From: Oscheius dolichura
Lineage: Eukaryota > Nematoda > Chromadorea > Rhabditida > Rhabditidae
Assembly: GCA_932521035.1 (NCBI GenBank)
Contig: OW051492.1
Coordinates: 9,300,001-9,364,000, forward strand
DNA length: 64,000 nt
Direction of reading: 5' to 3'
A program made the translations under genes and the position numbers. Within the stretch, counting starts at the first letter, position 1; each line of letters begins with the position of its first letter. This document shows, one piece after another, positions 44,139 to 55,811 of the stretch. The notes beneath the pieces were generated by a model that was not told the origin of the DNA, ran no database searches, and saw nothing but the letters and a program-made list of their open reading frames with translations.

Positions 44139-45438
44139 ATAAGATAAGCTGGCGGTCACAGATACTCTCTTCCATAAAAATATTTTCTGTCATATCTTTT
44201 TTGCTTTCTATTTACTTATTTTTCTTAAAAAAATAACGAGAACGCCGCCGAAAAACGAACCCCGGCGGAAGAGGACAGCTATCCGTAGTCGCGTGGCTGT
44301 GGCCACCGGCACCCGGGAACCTCCCGCCGGTGTTTAGGGATGCCGGTTCCACTCGTACCAATCGATTCGCCATACGGGCGTATTGTCCCGCTCATGGAAA
44401 AGACAGTTTTTCGATTGACGCTCTTTTGCAAAAGGATCTTCCACTCGACTGTCTTCCCTTCCACGAAATGGTGACATTTGTTGTATACTGACCGTCGATA
44501 TTGTTGTTTCATCTCGCTAACTATATTTTGTGGATGATTCAACTGCGAAATATTGACAGGGTGCCGAAAGGAACCGCTGTGTACAATAAAGACACCTGAT
44601 TTTACAACAAAAAAACCGAAGCTTGTCGCTTTCTAATTCTGTTTTTCATTGATTTTAGTATAAAATTCACCTTCCCCTGAAGTTTTTATATTCTTTTTGA
44701 AAGAAAACATCCTTTTTATTATTTATTCGCCATATCATCGGCAAACATCAATTTTTTTATTTATGTTCAAGCATTTTCAACCCCTTTTCTCTCTAATAAC
44801 AGTTCTTTTCCATTAGCGAATTTCGTAAGCGCTTCTCATCTTCCAATACATCAGGAATTACTATTTTATTATCCCTTTTATTCTTTTTTTATTTATATTG
44901 ATTATTCTACTATTTTTCATATTCTGGAGACCAAAACAAATGCTAAAAATTCAAGGAATTCAGAAAATTCGGAGAAAATAGACGTCTCTCATCTATTGCG
45001 AGATCGAGCGCTCTTCCAGCTCAGCGTTGTTGAAAAAGAAGCCATTTGTTGCCAAAAAAGGTGATAACAACAGTAACAATTGATATTTTATATTCTAAAA
45101 CTCTAAAAAATATAGAAAACAATTTGTATAAAAGAAATTATCAGCCATTCACTGGGTTTTCCTGTATATTTCTCTAATTTCCTTTCCGCGTCCACTAACC
45201 ACAGCTAATATTAGAAACTATCCCGTTCTGTATCATTTTGACCACCCATTCTCTATTTTTTTCTGTTTTTGTCAATTTCCTGTCAAAAAGGCCACAGGCG
45301 TGGCTCAGATAAGAGAGGCGCGTTATCTCGCCTCTATTGGCGTCTTCCTCCCAAAAAAAACCAAATCCCCGTCCCACCACGAAGAATTCTTCATTTTCTT
45401 CGCGTATAAATTAACATCATCACTGCAGAGAGCGGAGG
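44139..45438. other. mostly non-coding region
   Basis: It is AT-rich and contains one possible minus-strand exon (44542-44279). Otherwise I see no exon chain, M1 or R1 copy. The 3' part must include the promoter of the large zinc-finger gene at 45439. Confidence 0.5.
44279..44542 (-). CDS. possible terminal exon of an unknown gene
   Basis: A TTTCGCAG acceptor precedes an open frame of 87 residues that reads SEMKQQYRRSVYNKCHHFVE and WKILLQKSVNRKTVFSMSGT and ends in a Pro/Arg-rich tail. No upstream exon was found. It could be a real last exon or a chance frame. Confidence 0.28.
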   Translation of the reverse strand: MNHPQNIVSEMKQQYRRSVYNKCHHFVEGKTVEWKILLQKSVNRKTVFSMSGTIRPYGESIGTSGTGIPKHRREVPGCRWPQPRDYG

Positions 45439-48400
45439 ATGAGCCTCTCGGACCCGCCGCTCTTCCCTTGCCTGGAATGCCAGGCCCGAGGCCGGCCTCG
45501 TCAAGAATTCCAGCTCCGCGACCTTGAAGAACACCTCGGCCGGGGACATTTCGGTATTTTCAAGCAATGTTAAAGGACTATTTTCCCTCTTATCAGGAAT
45601 TTCGTACTATTTCTGCCCGAAATGCAAACAGGATTTCGTCACCAAGGCAAAAGTCAGCGAGCACATTAAAACCGTCTGTAAGCTGGAACGAATTCCACAG
45701 GTTCTTGGAGGGAAATAAGCAGAGCTGCTTTTTTTAATTTTTAGACAGAAGAATTCACTAAAAATATTCTCCATTATGATCAGGAAGTATTTAAGTTGAT
45801 TGATCGCTGCCTTACCCAAGCCATCGCCTATAGGAGTTCGTTTTTAGTCGGGATTTTTGAGAAAAATCACGATTTTTTAGTCGAGAACCCTCTAAATCAG
45901 TCGAATTTATTGAAAAATGAAGAAAATATCAACGAAAATGGCGAAACGCAGCCGAAAACCAAGAATATGGTAGGCAAACAAGAACTGAGGGAAGAAACCC
46001 GCCAAATGGGTCCCGACGCGATAAAGGAGACCGCTGAGGACGAAAACAGCGGAAAAGAGACAACGACCCCAATAAAACAGGAGATTCCGGAGAGCCAAGA
46101 AGGTCCTGAAGCGGAAAAATCCCAGGAGATTCCCCAGGAACCTTTCCCGGTCCAAGAACAACTTATTCCCGTGCCGGGGCCCAGTTGTCTGTCGGCGAAC
46201 CTTCAAAATCTGTGGGATATCCATTTTTCGAAGACTTTCTCGATGCCAAATACGGAATTCTCGGAGCCGGAGCCAAATCAGACTGGAAATGGATGCCCGA
46301 TGCCAAATATTGGAGCACCGTCGGGACAAACAACCTCTAATCCCGGCGGAATGGGTCCTGGGACGAATCAGATGGGTCAACCACCGCCTGTGGCATCTGC
46401 GCCTCTGAAAATAGCTTCAGTGGGTCCTGGAGCGCGCCCACTCGCCCCAGGATCATCTCACAGTCCTCAGTCGGATCCTAGAGCGAATAAAATGTCTCGA
46501 ATGACAGTTTCGCCTATTCAATCACCCTCATTGGTTCCGGCAGCACCCCAAATGGGTACAGTATCATCTGAGCTCCCTCCACTGGGTCCTAGAGCGAATG
46601 AAATACCTCCGGGGCCAGCTCAAGCCTGTCACACGGGACCAAAAGGACCTCAATCGGGTTTCGGACCATCATCGATCCCTCAAATGGGTCCTGAAGCGAA
46701 TCAAATGGGTCAACCGCAACCTCAAATGACACAAAAGGCTCCAGGGCTATCTCCACTCCAGCAGAAAGGTCCCGGAGTCAAGCAGGCGAGTCCGGCGCCC
46801 CGTCCAATCCCTACAATTGGAGCGGGGCCACCTCAATTGACTCAAATTGACCCCGGACCATCTCTAAGAGGTCTCGAAGCGAATTATCTGCCTCAAATGG
46901 GTCCCGGAGCGCCTTTTCCTCCTTTTGGTCCAGGATTTCCTCCTTTTGGAGGCGTGTTTGGACCGCCACAGCTTGGAGGATGGCCATATCGGCCGCCGCA
47001 CTCCGGTCCGGATCATTTCGAACCAGGAACAATCTTTCCCTCTTCGATGGGACTCTCTGGGCCATACAGTAATCCACAGCCGTCCGGTTTCCCGCCAGGA
47101 CCCATCGGCCATCCGCTGTCTCTCATGCCGAAGGAGGCAAGGAGACTCCTCACTGAGATTTCAATCCCAGTCCCAGGGCATTCAATAAGCTCTAAAATTC
47201 CTGAAACGAAAAAAAAGGAGCCGACTACCGAATGTCCTACAGCAAAGAAATCTTCGAAAAAGTCAAAAGAGCCGGAAAAAGAGGCGCCAGTAGCTCAAAA
47301 TGGTCCAAATCCATTGGTACCTGCTGAAAGCTCGAAAAAGGCCGCCAAAGACCAGCCTAAGCCGGCAACCCCGTCTGAAAAACAGGACGACATCGTTGCA
47401 AGACCAACAAGCACAGCAGAACTCACAAAAGTAAAAAAAAATAGAAGAGGAACTCGGGCGGCTACAAAGGCTCGATCACCTTCTCCAAAGAATACTAGTG
47501 GGTTACTGTAGCTTGATCTGATCGGTAATTCCCATTTTTAGGGAAGATTCAAGACGCGGAAAAGGAGAAACAGCCCGCGGTTGACGAGTCGCCTCCCACC
47601 AAAAAAGCCAGTGGGTTACTGTAGCCTGTTCCGATGATGAATATCAATTTTTCAGGGAAGGAAGGCCCTAAATCGGCGGAAAAATTCCCTCCGATGGTCA
47701 AATACCCGACTAAACAGCCAGTAACCCGGTCACTCTTTGAGCCCGGCTACAAAATTCCTGTCAGGAGGACTTTCATCCTTCCGAGACCTTCTTCATCTGC
47801 TTCAAAGGAACTGGAATCGGCTGTTGTTCCTTCAAATGAGAAGGAAGGATCTTTCGCTGCTCCCGGACCTGAACTTGGTATCTCTGGAGTCGAATGCCGC
47901 GTCCCAATGGAGGAAGCCGTGGCGCCGCCTCAAATCTCGCCTGTCCTCCAGGAAATACATCTTCAGATACCGATAAGTGAGTTTAAAGGTCTGTAACGCT
48001 AATAGTTACCGTATTTTAGAGCCGGAGCCCTTCGAAGCAGACCCGGAACAATCACCACCTGCTTCTCCTCCACTGGGTCCCGTCTTCCCGCCGACGGAAG
48101 GAGGAGAAGGAGGACAGCCATCTCCCTCATCATCCTCCCGTCGTCCGAGGATCACACCACCTTCTCCTGAAAGAGCGAGGATTCATCGTCGAATCTCTCC
48201 ACCTACTCAAGAATTCCAGCCAAAAGGGCGGAGTCGTCGAGGCGTCGCTGTCCCCATCTTTGATCCGGAACTTGACGATTTGGAGCTTTTCGATGAAATC
48301 GGTGCCGAGGAGGAGGAGATAAGTCTTGTCGACAGCGGACAACCGCTGCCTCTTCCCATCAGAATTGGACTAAAAGTGGAGGAGGACGCCGACGAAATGG

Positions 48401-50068
48401 GAGAACAACCCCAGGATGACGGAAGAGGAGAACAAGAGCAGCCGAGGCCGAGTCCTCCCATTCCCAGTTTGTTGGACCTTCCCCCGCTGGGGAGGTCAAT
48501 TTCGAGGAGGGACAGAATTCTACCGCCAGCTGGAGGATCCCGAATGGGCGCTGAGGAAGAGTATCAGAACGACGGATATATTGAAGAAGAGATAGTGTAA
48601 GTGGCCGCTTTCTTGATACCGTATCCCCCCGGTTATCCCAGAGAAGGATCGCTACTGCCAGTAGGCTACTGGGGCTTCCATTAGAATCTGAATACGGTAG
48701 TAAAAGACTTCAAACCCCGTCCCCGGGGTACTGTACTGGCTTTCCTGCCGCCACCAGTTTATAGTAATAACTTTTCGGTATGATTTACAAAGCACCAAAT
48801 GTAGCTAACAAGCCTCCCCCCTATAAAATACAACGTCAAAACTTTCACTTACACCTAGACTAGAAATTTTCGGGCGGTTCAACCAACTTCTTTTTCTATC
48901 CCCTTTCTTCAGCCAAGGCACAAGTCAGCCAGTTCCTAACTGGAAGTTTAGCCGACCAGCGCTGTCCAAGAAGACAAAGACTCAAAAAAGTCAAAAGGCT
49001 CGAAGCCCTCCGGCTCCAAGGTGGGTCGAATCCGGGGGAGCTATTGAGCAATACAAACAGTCTGAATGCACCACCATAGAAAAGTAGCAGGGAGCACGTT
49101 AAAAAAAGATAACAAGTCTCCGTTTCAGGATCCAATTTCCCGAGCACGTGTGTGAGTATTCGAATTGCTGCAGTGAGCCTCATCTGAATCATCCGTGCCC
49201 CTTCTGCAACGGTTATCATCGGCCGAGTGATTGTGTTACTATAACGAATATCTGGGAGAGGAAGGTCGCCTGCTTCTTCAATCAGCACTGTATCCGGTTG
49301 GTAGCTGACCTTGTTAGGCTTCTAAACTGAGTTTATGCCAATAAGGCGCATTTTTGGGGTGTGGGCGCCTTTGCGCTTTTATGATGCGAAGCATCTCAGT
49401 GATTTCTTGGACAATTTCTAAAATTCAAAAACTAGCTTGGACAGTTTTTCAAAACAATTCTAATGAACCGGAGTACAGCTCAAATGCCCCGATAAAAAAG
49501 AGTCTGTAGCCACGCAAACATTGATTGAGTACCGTTATGCAACGCGGCCAGGGCTACTCCCGGCCCCGTCAACATTTGTGAGGCTCCTGAATTACCTCTT
49601 GATACATTTGAGCTCAAACTTAGTTCATTGGATTCGTCTTGACGTGCTCTCCAAGATGGTTTATAAATTTTTGAAATTGACCAAGAAATTGTCGAGTTAC
49701 GGACACAAACTCCCAAAAATGCACATTACTGGCCCGGATTCGGTTGGGCGCCCGATTCCTTTCTCTTCCCTGAAATTCTCAGCTAATTTTTGTCCTCTTT
49801 CAGGTGCCTTGGAATGCATCCCCTCCTGAACAAGACCTTGTGTAAAAAGATGACCTGCGTCCACTGTAGGATGAGCAATCATCCGACGGCACTTTGCACA
49901 GCTTTCAAAAATAAGAACCATCGAAAAATGCTGGACAAATGTCGCGAACTGTGTGTTCTGCCTCTGACCCCAGAAATAATCACAAGCGTCCAGAAAAGAT
50001 ACTTAAATTTGATAAAAGTTCAGCCGGACCAATGGGGCAATCCTCGCCTTATTGCGCCTCACCAATAG
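45439..50068 (+). CDS. large zinc-finger, Pro/Gly-rich, zinc-knuckle protein
   Basis: Nine exons keep phase and give about 1159 residues: 45439-45553, 45597-45700, 45745-47497, 47542-47610, 47656-47976, 48020-48596, 48913-49020, 49129-49296 and 49804-50068. Residues 8-65 hold two finger-like units, CLECQARGRPRQEFQLRDLE (then EHLGRGH) and CPKCKQDFVTKAKVSEHIK. The 584-residue exon 3 is Pro/Gly/Met/Gln-rich with recurrent MGPGANQMGQP-like units, predicted to be disordered. Then come basic and acidic linkers. The C-terminus has two Cys/His knuckle sets, CSEPHLNHPCPFCNGYHRPS and CVHCRMSNHPTALC. Nucleic-acid binding and condensate-type behaviour are inferences. Exons 7-9 lie in the first unit of a 2,648-base tandem duplication. 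Exon 6 can also terminate at TAA 48598-48600 if its donor is not used. Confidence 0.8.
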
Positions 50069-51276
50069 CTTTATCCCTGGTGCTCACATTGTCTTCGGGT
50101 TTCTCCCTTCCTTGATCCTCAATTAGTATATTTTATCACAGATTTCTATACTTTATATATTGTACATAATGTAAATATTGAACGATTCAATGAAAATGCG
50201 CAACTGGAATTGATTCTGACGAATTACAGTAATCAGAAGACGCGTATATGAGAAAAAGGCGAGATATGACCCAAAACACCGATTTTCAGCAATTTTTTGA
50301 CATTTTAAAGTATTTTTGTTCTAATAAGTAGTACACAGCAGAAATATCCTATATATCACTAAAAATAGGAAGAAAATTAGAGAAAATTGTTTTTTTTTGG
50401 TCGCGATATAGCGGGAAGCGCGCATCACTGAGAAATGATCCTGCTTTTCTGGAATAATTCTCCGATTGGAACGATTTTTTGGGAATAAATAGAATCTATA
50501 CTCCCTCTTTCTCCTTTAAAAGCTAAATATGTCCCCTGTGATCAATTTTTGACGGTTACGTGTCCTCCCGAAAGTTACATTGCGTTAGAGAGGGCAGCGG
50601 TCGGGAAGAGGCCGCTTGTACTATTGGGAAAGGTTAAAAACATCGGCTCATCATAGTTTTGTTCTTTTTTCACATATCACACTATTGATGATTAAAGTAT
50701 GGCTCCTCCAGTATGGCCATATCCACCAGGATGTCCTCGTATGGCCGAATAAAGCTGATATGGGTGAGATCGCCTCCAGTAAAGACTATTCCAGCAGTTG
50801 ACCCGTTTCTATGTGTATACCTGAATATTTTATAGCATTTTTCATATTAATTAGGTAGAAAACAAACCGGTAGATTTGATTTTTTCCTCCTTTGCTGATT
50901 TCCAGACGGTGTTTCTTCAATAGGCTGAGAATTTTATTGAGATCATCTTCATCGAAACTTTCTGGCTTACAAAATGGAGGATAGGAGAGGGTCGTGATCT
51001 TTCGGGGGCTTTCCTCACCTTTTAGCCATTTCTGAAACTTTTGTGCCTATTTTGGGGTAGGAAAAAGGAGTGGAACAAAAAAAGACGCCGAGATCCAGAG
51101 CGGCGCAGCTCGGTGCTCGATAGTCCGATTCCCCTGCACCCGTAAAGTCTTGGCAGGAGGATCATCTTTATTCAAAACAGGTACAAAACTCTGAGGTCTT
51201 TAGATCTTTGTCTTGCCGAGGCTTTACGGGTGCAGGGGATGGGATTGTCGGGGGCCGAGCCCAATTCTGGGCGGCA
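48629..51276. repeat. 2,648-base tandem duplication, unit 1
   Basis: From CCGGTTATCCCAGAGAAGG to CCAATTCTGGGCGGCA. Every landmark in this unit recurs 2,648 bases later (for example the terminal exon at 49804 and at 52452), and I found no mismatch by eye. It contains exons 7-9 of the large zinc-finger gene and an M1 element at its right end. Confidence 0.95.
51108..51260. mobile_element. M1 hairpin element, copy 5
   Basis: GCTCGGTGCTCGATAGTCCG and CCCCTGCACCCGTAAAGTCT face GGCTTTACGGGTGCAGGGGA and GGGGGCCGAGC. The centre is inverted relative to copies 1-4 (CATCTTTATTCAAAAC). It ends 16 bases before the junction of the tandem units. Confidence 0.85.
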
Positions 51277-51560
51277 CCGGTTATCCCAGAGAAGGATCGC
51301 TACTGCCAGTAGGCTACTGGGGCTTCCATTAGAATCTGAATACGGTAGTAAAAGACTTCAAACCCCGTCCCCGGGGTACTGTACTGGCTTTCCTGCCGCC
51401 ACCAGTTTATAGTAATAACTTTTCGGTATGATTTACAAAGCACCAAATGTAGCTAACAAGCCTCCCCCCTATAAAATACAACGTCAAAACTTTCACTTAC
51501 ACCTAGACTAGAAATTTTCGGGCGGTTCAACCAACTTCTTTTTCTATCCCCTTTCTTCAG

Positions 51561-52716
51561 CCAAGGCACAAGTCAGCCAGTTCCTAACTGGAAGTTTAGC
51601 CGACCAGCGCTGTCCAAGAAGACAAAGACTCAAAAAAGTCAAAAGGCTCGAAGCCCTCCGGCTCCAAGGTGGGTCGAATCCGGGGGAGCTATTGAGCAAT
51701 ACAAACAGTCTGAATGCACCACCATAGAAAAGTAGCAGGGAGCACGTTAAAAAAAGATAACAAGTCTCCGTTTCAGGATCCAATTTCCCGAGCACGTGTG
51801 TGAGTATTCGAATTGCTGCAGTGAGCCTCATCTGAATCATCCGTGCCCCTTCTGCAACGGTTATCATCGGCCGAGTGATTGTGTTACTATAACGAATATC
51901 TGGGAGAGGAAGGTCGCCTGCTTCTTCAATCAGCACTGTATCCGGTTGGTAGCTGACCTTGTTAGGCTTCTAAACTGAGTTTATGCCAATAAGGCGCATT
52001 TTTGGGGTGTGGGCGCCTTTGCGCTTTTATGATGCGAAGCATCTCAGTGATTTCTTGGACAATTTCTAAAATTCAAAAACTAGCTTGGACAGTTTTTCAA
52101 AACAATTCTAATGAACCGGAGTACAGCTCAAATGCCCCGATAAAAAAGAGTCTGTAGCCACGCAAACATTGATTGAGTACCGTTATGCAACGCGGCCAGG
52201 GCTACTCCCGGCCCCGTCAACATTTGTGAGGCTCCTGAATTACCTCTTGATACATTTGAGCTCAAACTTAGTTCATTGGATTCGTCTTGACGTGCTCTCC
52301 AAGATGGTTTATAAATTTTTGAAATTGACCAAGAAATTGTCGAGTTACGGACACAAACTCCCAAAAATGCACATTACTGGCCCGGATTCGGTTGGGCGCC
52401 CGATTCCTTTCTCTTCCCTGAAATTCTCAGCTAATTTTTGTCCTCTTTCAGGTGCCTTGGAATGCATCCCCTCCTGAACAAGACCTTGTGTAAAAAGATG
52501 ACCTGCGTCCACTGTAGGATGAGCAATCATCCGACGGCACTTTGCACAGCTTTCAAAAATAAGAACCATCGAAAAATGCTGGACAAATGTCGCGAACTGT
52601 GTGTTCTGCCTCTGACCCCAGAAATAATCACAAGCGTCCAGAAAAGATACTTAAATTTGATAAAAGTTCAGCCGGACCAATGGGGCAATCCTCGCCTTAT
52701 TGCGCCTCACCAATAG
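51561..52716 (+). pseudogene. duplicated exons 7-9 of the zinc-finger gene without upstream exons
   Basis: Exons 51561-51668, 51777-51944 and 52452-52716 repeat the knuckle-encoding exons of the gene at 45439 exactly, including the stop. No ATG-bearing upstream exon belongs to this copy. It could be used as an alternative 3' end by long-range splicing from exon 6 (48596), giving the same protein, or be unused. Confidence 0.75.
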
Positions 52717-53755
52717 CTTTATCCCTGGTGCTCACATTGTCTTCGGGTTTCTCCCTTCCTTGATCCTCAATTAGTATATTTTATCACAGATTTCTATACT
52801 TTATATATTGTACATAATGTAAATATTGAACGATTCAATGAAAATGCGCAACTGGAATTGATTCTGACGAATTACAGTAATCAGAAGACGCGTATATGAG
52901 AAAAAGGCGAGATATGACCCAAAACACCGATTTTCAGCAATTTTTTGACATTTTAAAGTATTTTTGTTCTAATAAGTAGTACACAGCAGAAATATCCTAT
53001 ATATCACTAAAAATAGGAAGAAAATTAGAGAAAATTGTTTTTTTTTGGTCGCGATATAGCGGGAAGCGCGCATCACTGAGAAATGATCCTGCTTTTCTGG
53101 AATAATTCTCCGATTGGAACGATTTTTTGGGAATAAATAGAATCTATACTCCCTCTTTCTCCTTTAAAAGCTAAATATGTCCCCTGTGATCAATTTTTGA
53201 CGGTTACGTGTCCTCCCGAAAGTTACATTGCGTTAGAGAGGGCAGCGGTCGGGAAGAGGCCGCTTGTACTATTGGGAAAGGTTAAAAACATCGGCTCATC
53301 ATAGTTTTGTTCTTTTTTCACATATCACACTATTGATGATTAAAGTATGGCTCCTCCAGTATGGCCATATCCACCAGGATGTCCTCGTATGGCCGAATAA
53401 AGCTGATATGGGTGAGATCGCCTCCAGTAAAGACTATTCCAGCAGTTGACCCGTTTCTATGTGTATACCTGAATATTTTATAGCATTTTTCATATTAATT
53501 AGGTAGAAAACAAACCGGTAGATTTGATTTTTTCCTCCTTTGCTGATTTCCAGACGGTGTTTCTTCAATAGGCTGAGAATTTTATTGAGATCATCTTCAT
53601 CGAAACTTTCTGGCTTACAAAATGGAGGATAGGAGAGGGTCGTGATCTTTCGGGGGCTTTCCTCACCTTTTAGCCATTTCTGAAACTTTTGTGCCTATTT
53701 TGGGGTAGGAAAAAGGAGTGGAACAAAAAAAGACGCCGAGATCCAGAGCGGCGCA

Positions 53756-53908
53756 GCTCGGTGCTCGATAGTCCGATTCCCCTGCACCCGTAAAGTCTTG
53801 GCAGGAGGATCATCTTTATTCAAAACAGGTACAAAACTCTGAGGTCTTTAGATCTTTGTCTTGCCGAGGCTTTACGGGTGCAGGGGATGGGATTGTCGGG
53901 GGCCGAGC
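53756..53908. mobile_element. M1 hairpin element, copy 6
   Basis: Exact copy of the element at 51108, carried by the second unit of the tandem duplication. Confidence 0.85.
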
Positions 53909-54227
53909 CCAATTCTGGGCGGCATTTCCTATTGATGGGCACAGTGGGCTTTTTCTAGATTTTAGAACTATTTGTTAATGATTTTGTACAATTGTAATGA
54001 GTCGAGCAGGTTCTCTCTTCAGTTTAACACTGAAAAAATGAGAAAAATCCATCTAATTATGGAGAAAACGCTTCACGAAATGCGTTGTATGGCAGGACAA
54101 CGGCCTTGTTTTCTCGTTCTTGACTCAGTTCTGCTGCCATTAGATGCATTTTTAAGCCTTTGAGGTATTTTATTACTCCTCGCTCTCAAAAACGGTCAAC
54201 TACCGTATTCTCCAAGAAAAAACTGAC

Positions 54228-55811
54228 CTTGGCTTCACTTTCAACGAGTTCCAGCCCCATTCCATTCAATTTCGCCGCCATGAATTGTAATCCCCAGCCT
54301 TTGAATCCGTCCAATTGCGCCGGGTCCTCCAGTTTTGCACAGATCCTCAAAAATTTACAATCCAGCATCTTAAAATTCTTTTAGAGGAGATTAAAAGGGG
54401 TTTACCTTTTCCGTGAGGGGGTGAGGAAAGGACAGGTCCCTGGCTCGGAATACCAGGCAATCGTAGTCGATTATATCGTGGAGGAAAGGGTTCTTCGGGG
54501 CCCAGAAACACATCTGCAGCAGGGGAAACCGTTTCCCTGAGAGTTTTTGAAATTGCCGCTGGATTGAACCGTCATACGCTCGTTCGGCTTCCTTCTTTGA
54601 CTAAAATGGTTTTTTAAACAGGAATACACTTATTTTTGGCTTTAAAATATTCAGAATTTTCTGCTGATTACAAATAACTAGTTTAAAATTTATAAAAATA
54701 TCAAAAAATGGGTGAAAAATGCAAAATTTCAATTTTGTTCTGCGAATTTCGTTTGACGCGCCCTGGCAAGCAACGCTCGCCCGCTGTTTACGCGCATTGG
54801 CGCGCTGTTACAGTAAGCCATAAAAAACGAGGGTACCGTATTTTTGACGTGTTTGTGATGGAATTTAAAGGACTGACCGGTGTAAAAATGGAGACATCCA
54901 GGGAAAAATAGCTCTGACTGGCTATTGTCTCCAGAATTTTGTTGACTCCCTGGGCCAGCATGGCGTCTTCCGCCTCATCATAAGCCTCATCCGTGTCGTC
55001 GATGGATTCCTAAAGGGAAACCTCAAATTTTATGGAAAAGAAGCGGGAACCTACTCGTTTAAAAGTGAACTCTTCTCCGCTACCGCTCGAGGTACAATCA
55101 TTGACAATGGTCTGTAAACAGGCAATTTTGTCCGGTTTTCGACCAGCTGAGCGCAATGTTTTGACTTTTTCACTCAATTTAAACCATATTTTAGCGGGTA
55201 AAGCCGGTTTCAAACGTTTGAAAGTTCAAATTTTGCTTATTTCCCAATTTTTTGGGTTACTTGGCGCGATTCGATATAAAGGGAAAATACGACTTTTGAG
55301 TGATTTTTTCCAGTAATTTGACTATTTTTTTCCTTTAAATTGTTGGTTACGCCGTGTTAAAATACATAGAAAGAAAAACACGTCAATTTTTTGAATATTT
55401 TCTTCTTGTTTGAAAATTTTGGCGCGAAATTTGAACGAAAAGGGTAAAAACTCATGTTGATGGCCGATTTTCAAAGATTTTTGAGTTTTTTTAATTTTTT
55501 GACATAGTTCGATGCATTAGAAAGCGAATTTGAATAGTAAAAATTATATTTTCCATGAAAAATCTTCCTTTTCGAGCGTTTCAGCTGAAAATTTGGGAGG
55601 AAATGGAGAAAAATGACTTTTAGCCGTTGTTTTTCGGAGTTTTTGCCCTGTTTCGCAATTTTGTCTTTCCGGGACCAATTTTAGTATAATTTAGAAAGTG
55701 ATACAGTACCTCAATAGAAGAATAAGTCAGAGAAATAAGGGAAAAGTCCTTATCCGGCACATACGCGGGGCCGTCTTTCGTTACAATCAACTTCAGGCGG
55801 CCGTCGCCCAT
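54228..55811 (-). CDS. unknown intracellular protein, 3' end unresolved
   Basis: Five exons keep phase: 55811-55710, 55111-55055, 55009-54896, 54600-54406 and 54368-54228, about 203 residues. It starts MGDGRLKLIVTKDGPAYVPD. Exon 3 is acidic (ESIDDTDEAYDEAEDAMLAQ). Exons 4-5 contain KLSGKRFPLLQMCFWAPKNP and CAKLEDPAQLDGFKGWGLQF. After the donor at 54227 the true end is unclear: one route (donor GTCA|GTTTTT into a frame with AAELSQERENKAVVLPYNAF) ends near 54088, but other choices exist. No signal peptide or known domain is recognised. Intron 3 contains an R1 copy. Confidence 0.55.
54632..54813 (+). repeat. R1 dispersed repeat, copy in an intron
   Basis: TTTTTGGCTTTAAAATATTC, GAATTTTCTGCTGATTAC, ATCAAAAAATGGGTGAAAAA, CGAATTTCGTTTGACGCGCC, CCGCTGTTTACGCGC and GTTACAGTAAGCC follow R1 order. 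Confidence 0.75.

Larger units (their letters stand above)
51277..53924. repeat. 2,648-base tandem duplication, unit 2
   Basis: Identical partner of 48629-51276, joined head to tail with no spacer. After it the sequence diverges (TTTCCTATTGATGGG). Such identity means a very recent duplication, gene conversion, or an assembly artefact. Confidence 0.95.

Noticed and set aside
45907..46380. Minus-strand 157-residue frame
   Set aside because: Antisense shadow of the Pro/Gly-rich exon 3 of the large zinc-finger gene.
48896..49288. Minus-strand 130-residue frame, present twice (also 51544-51936)
   Set aside because: It covers the zinc-knuckle exons antisense and crosses their intron; its duplication only reflects the tandem segment.
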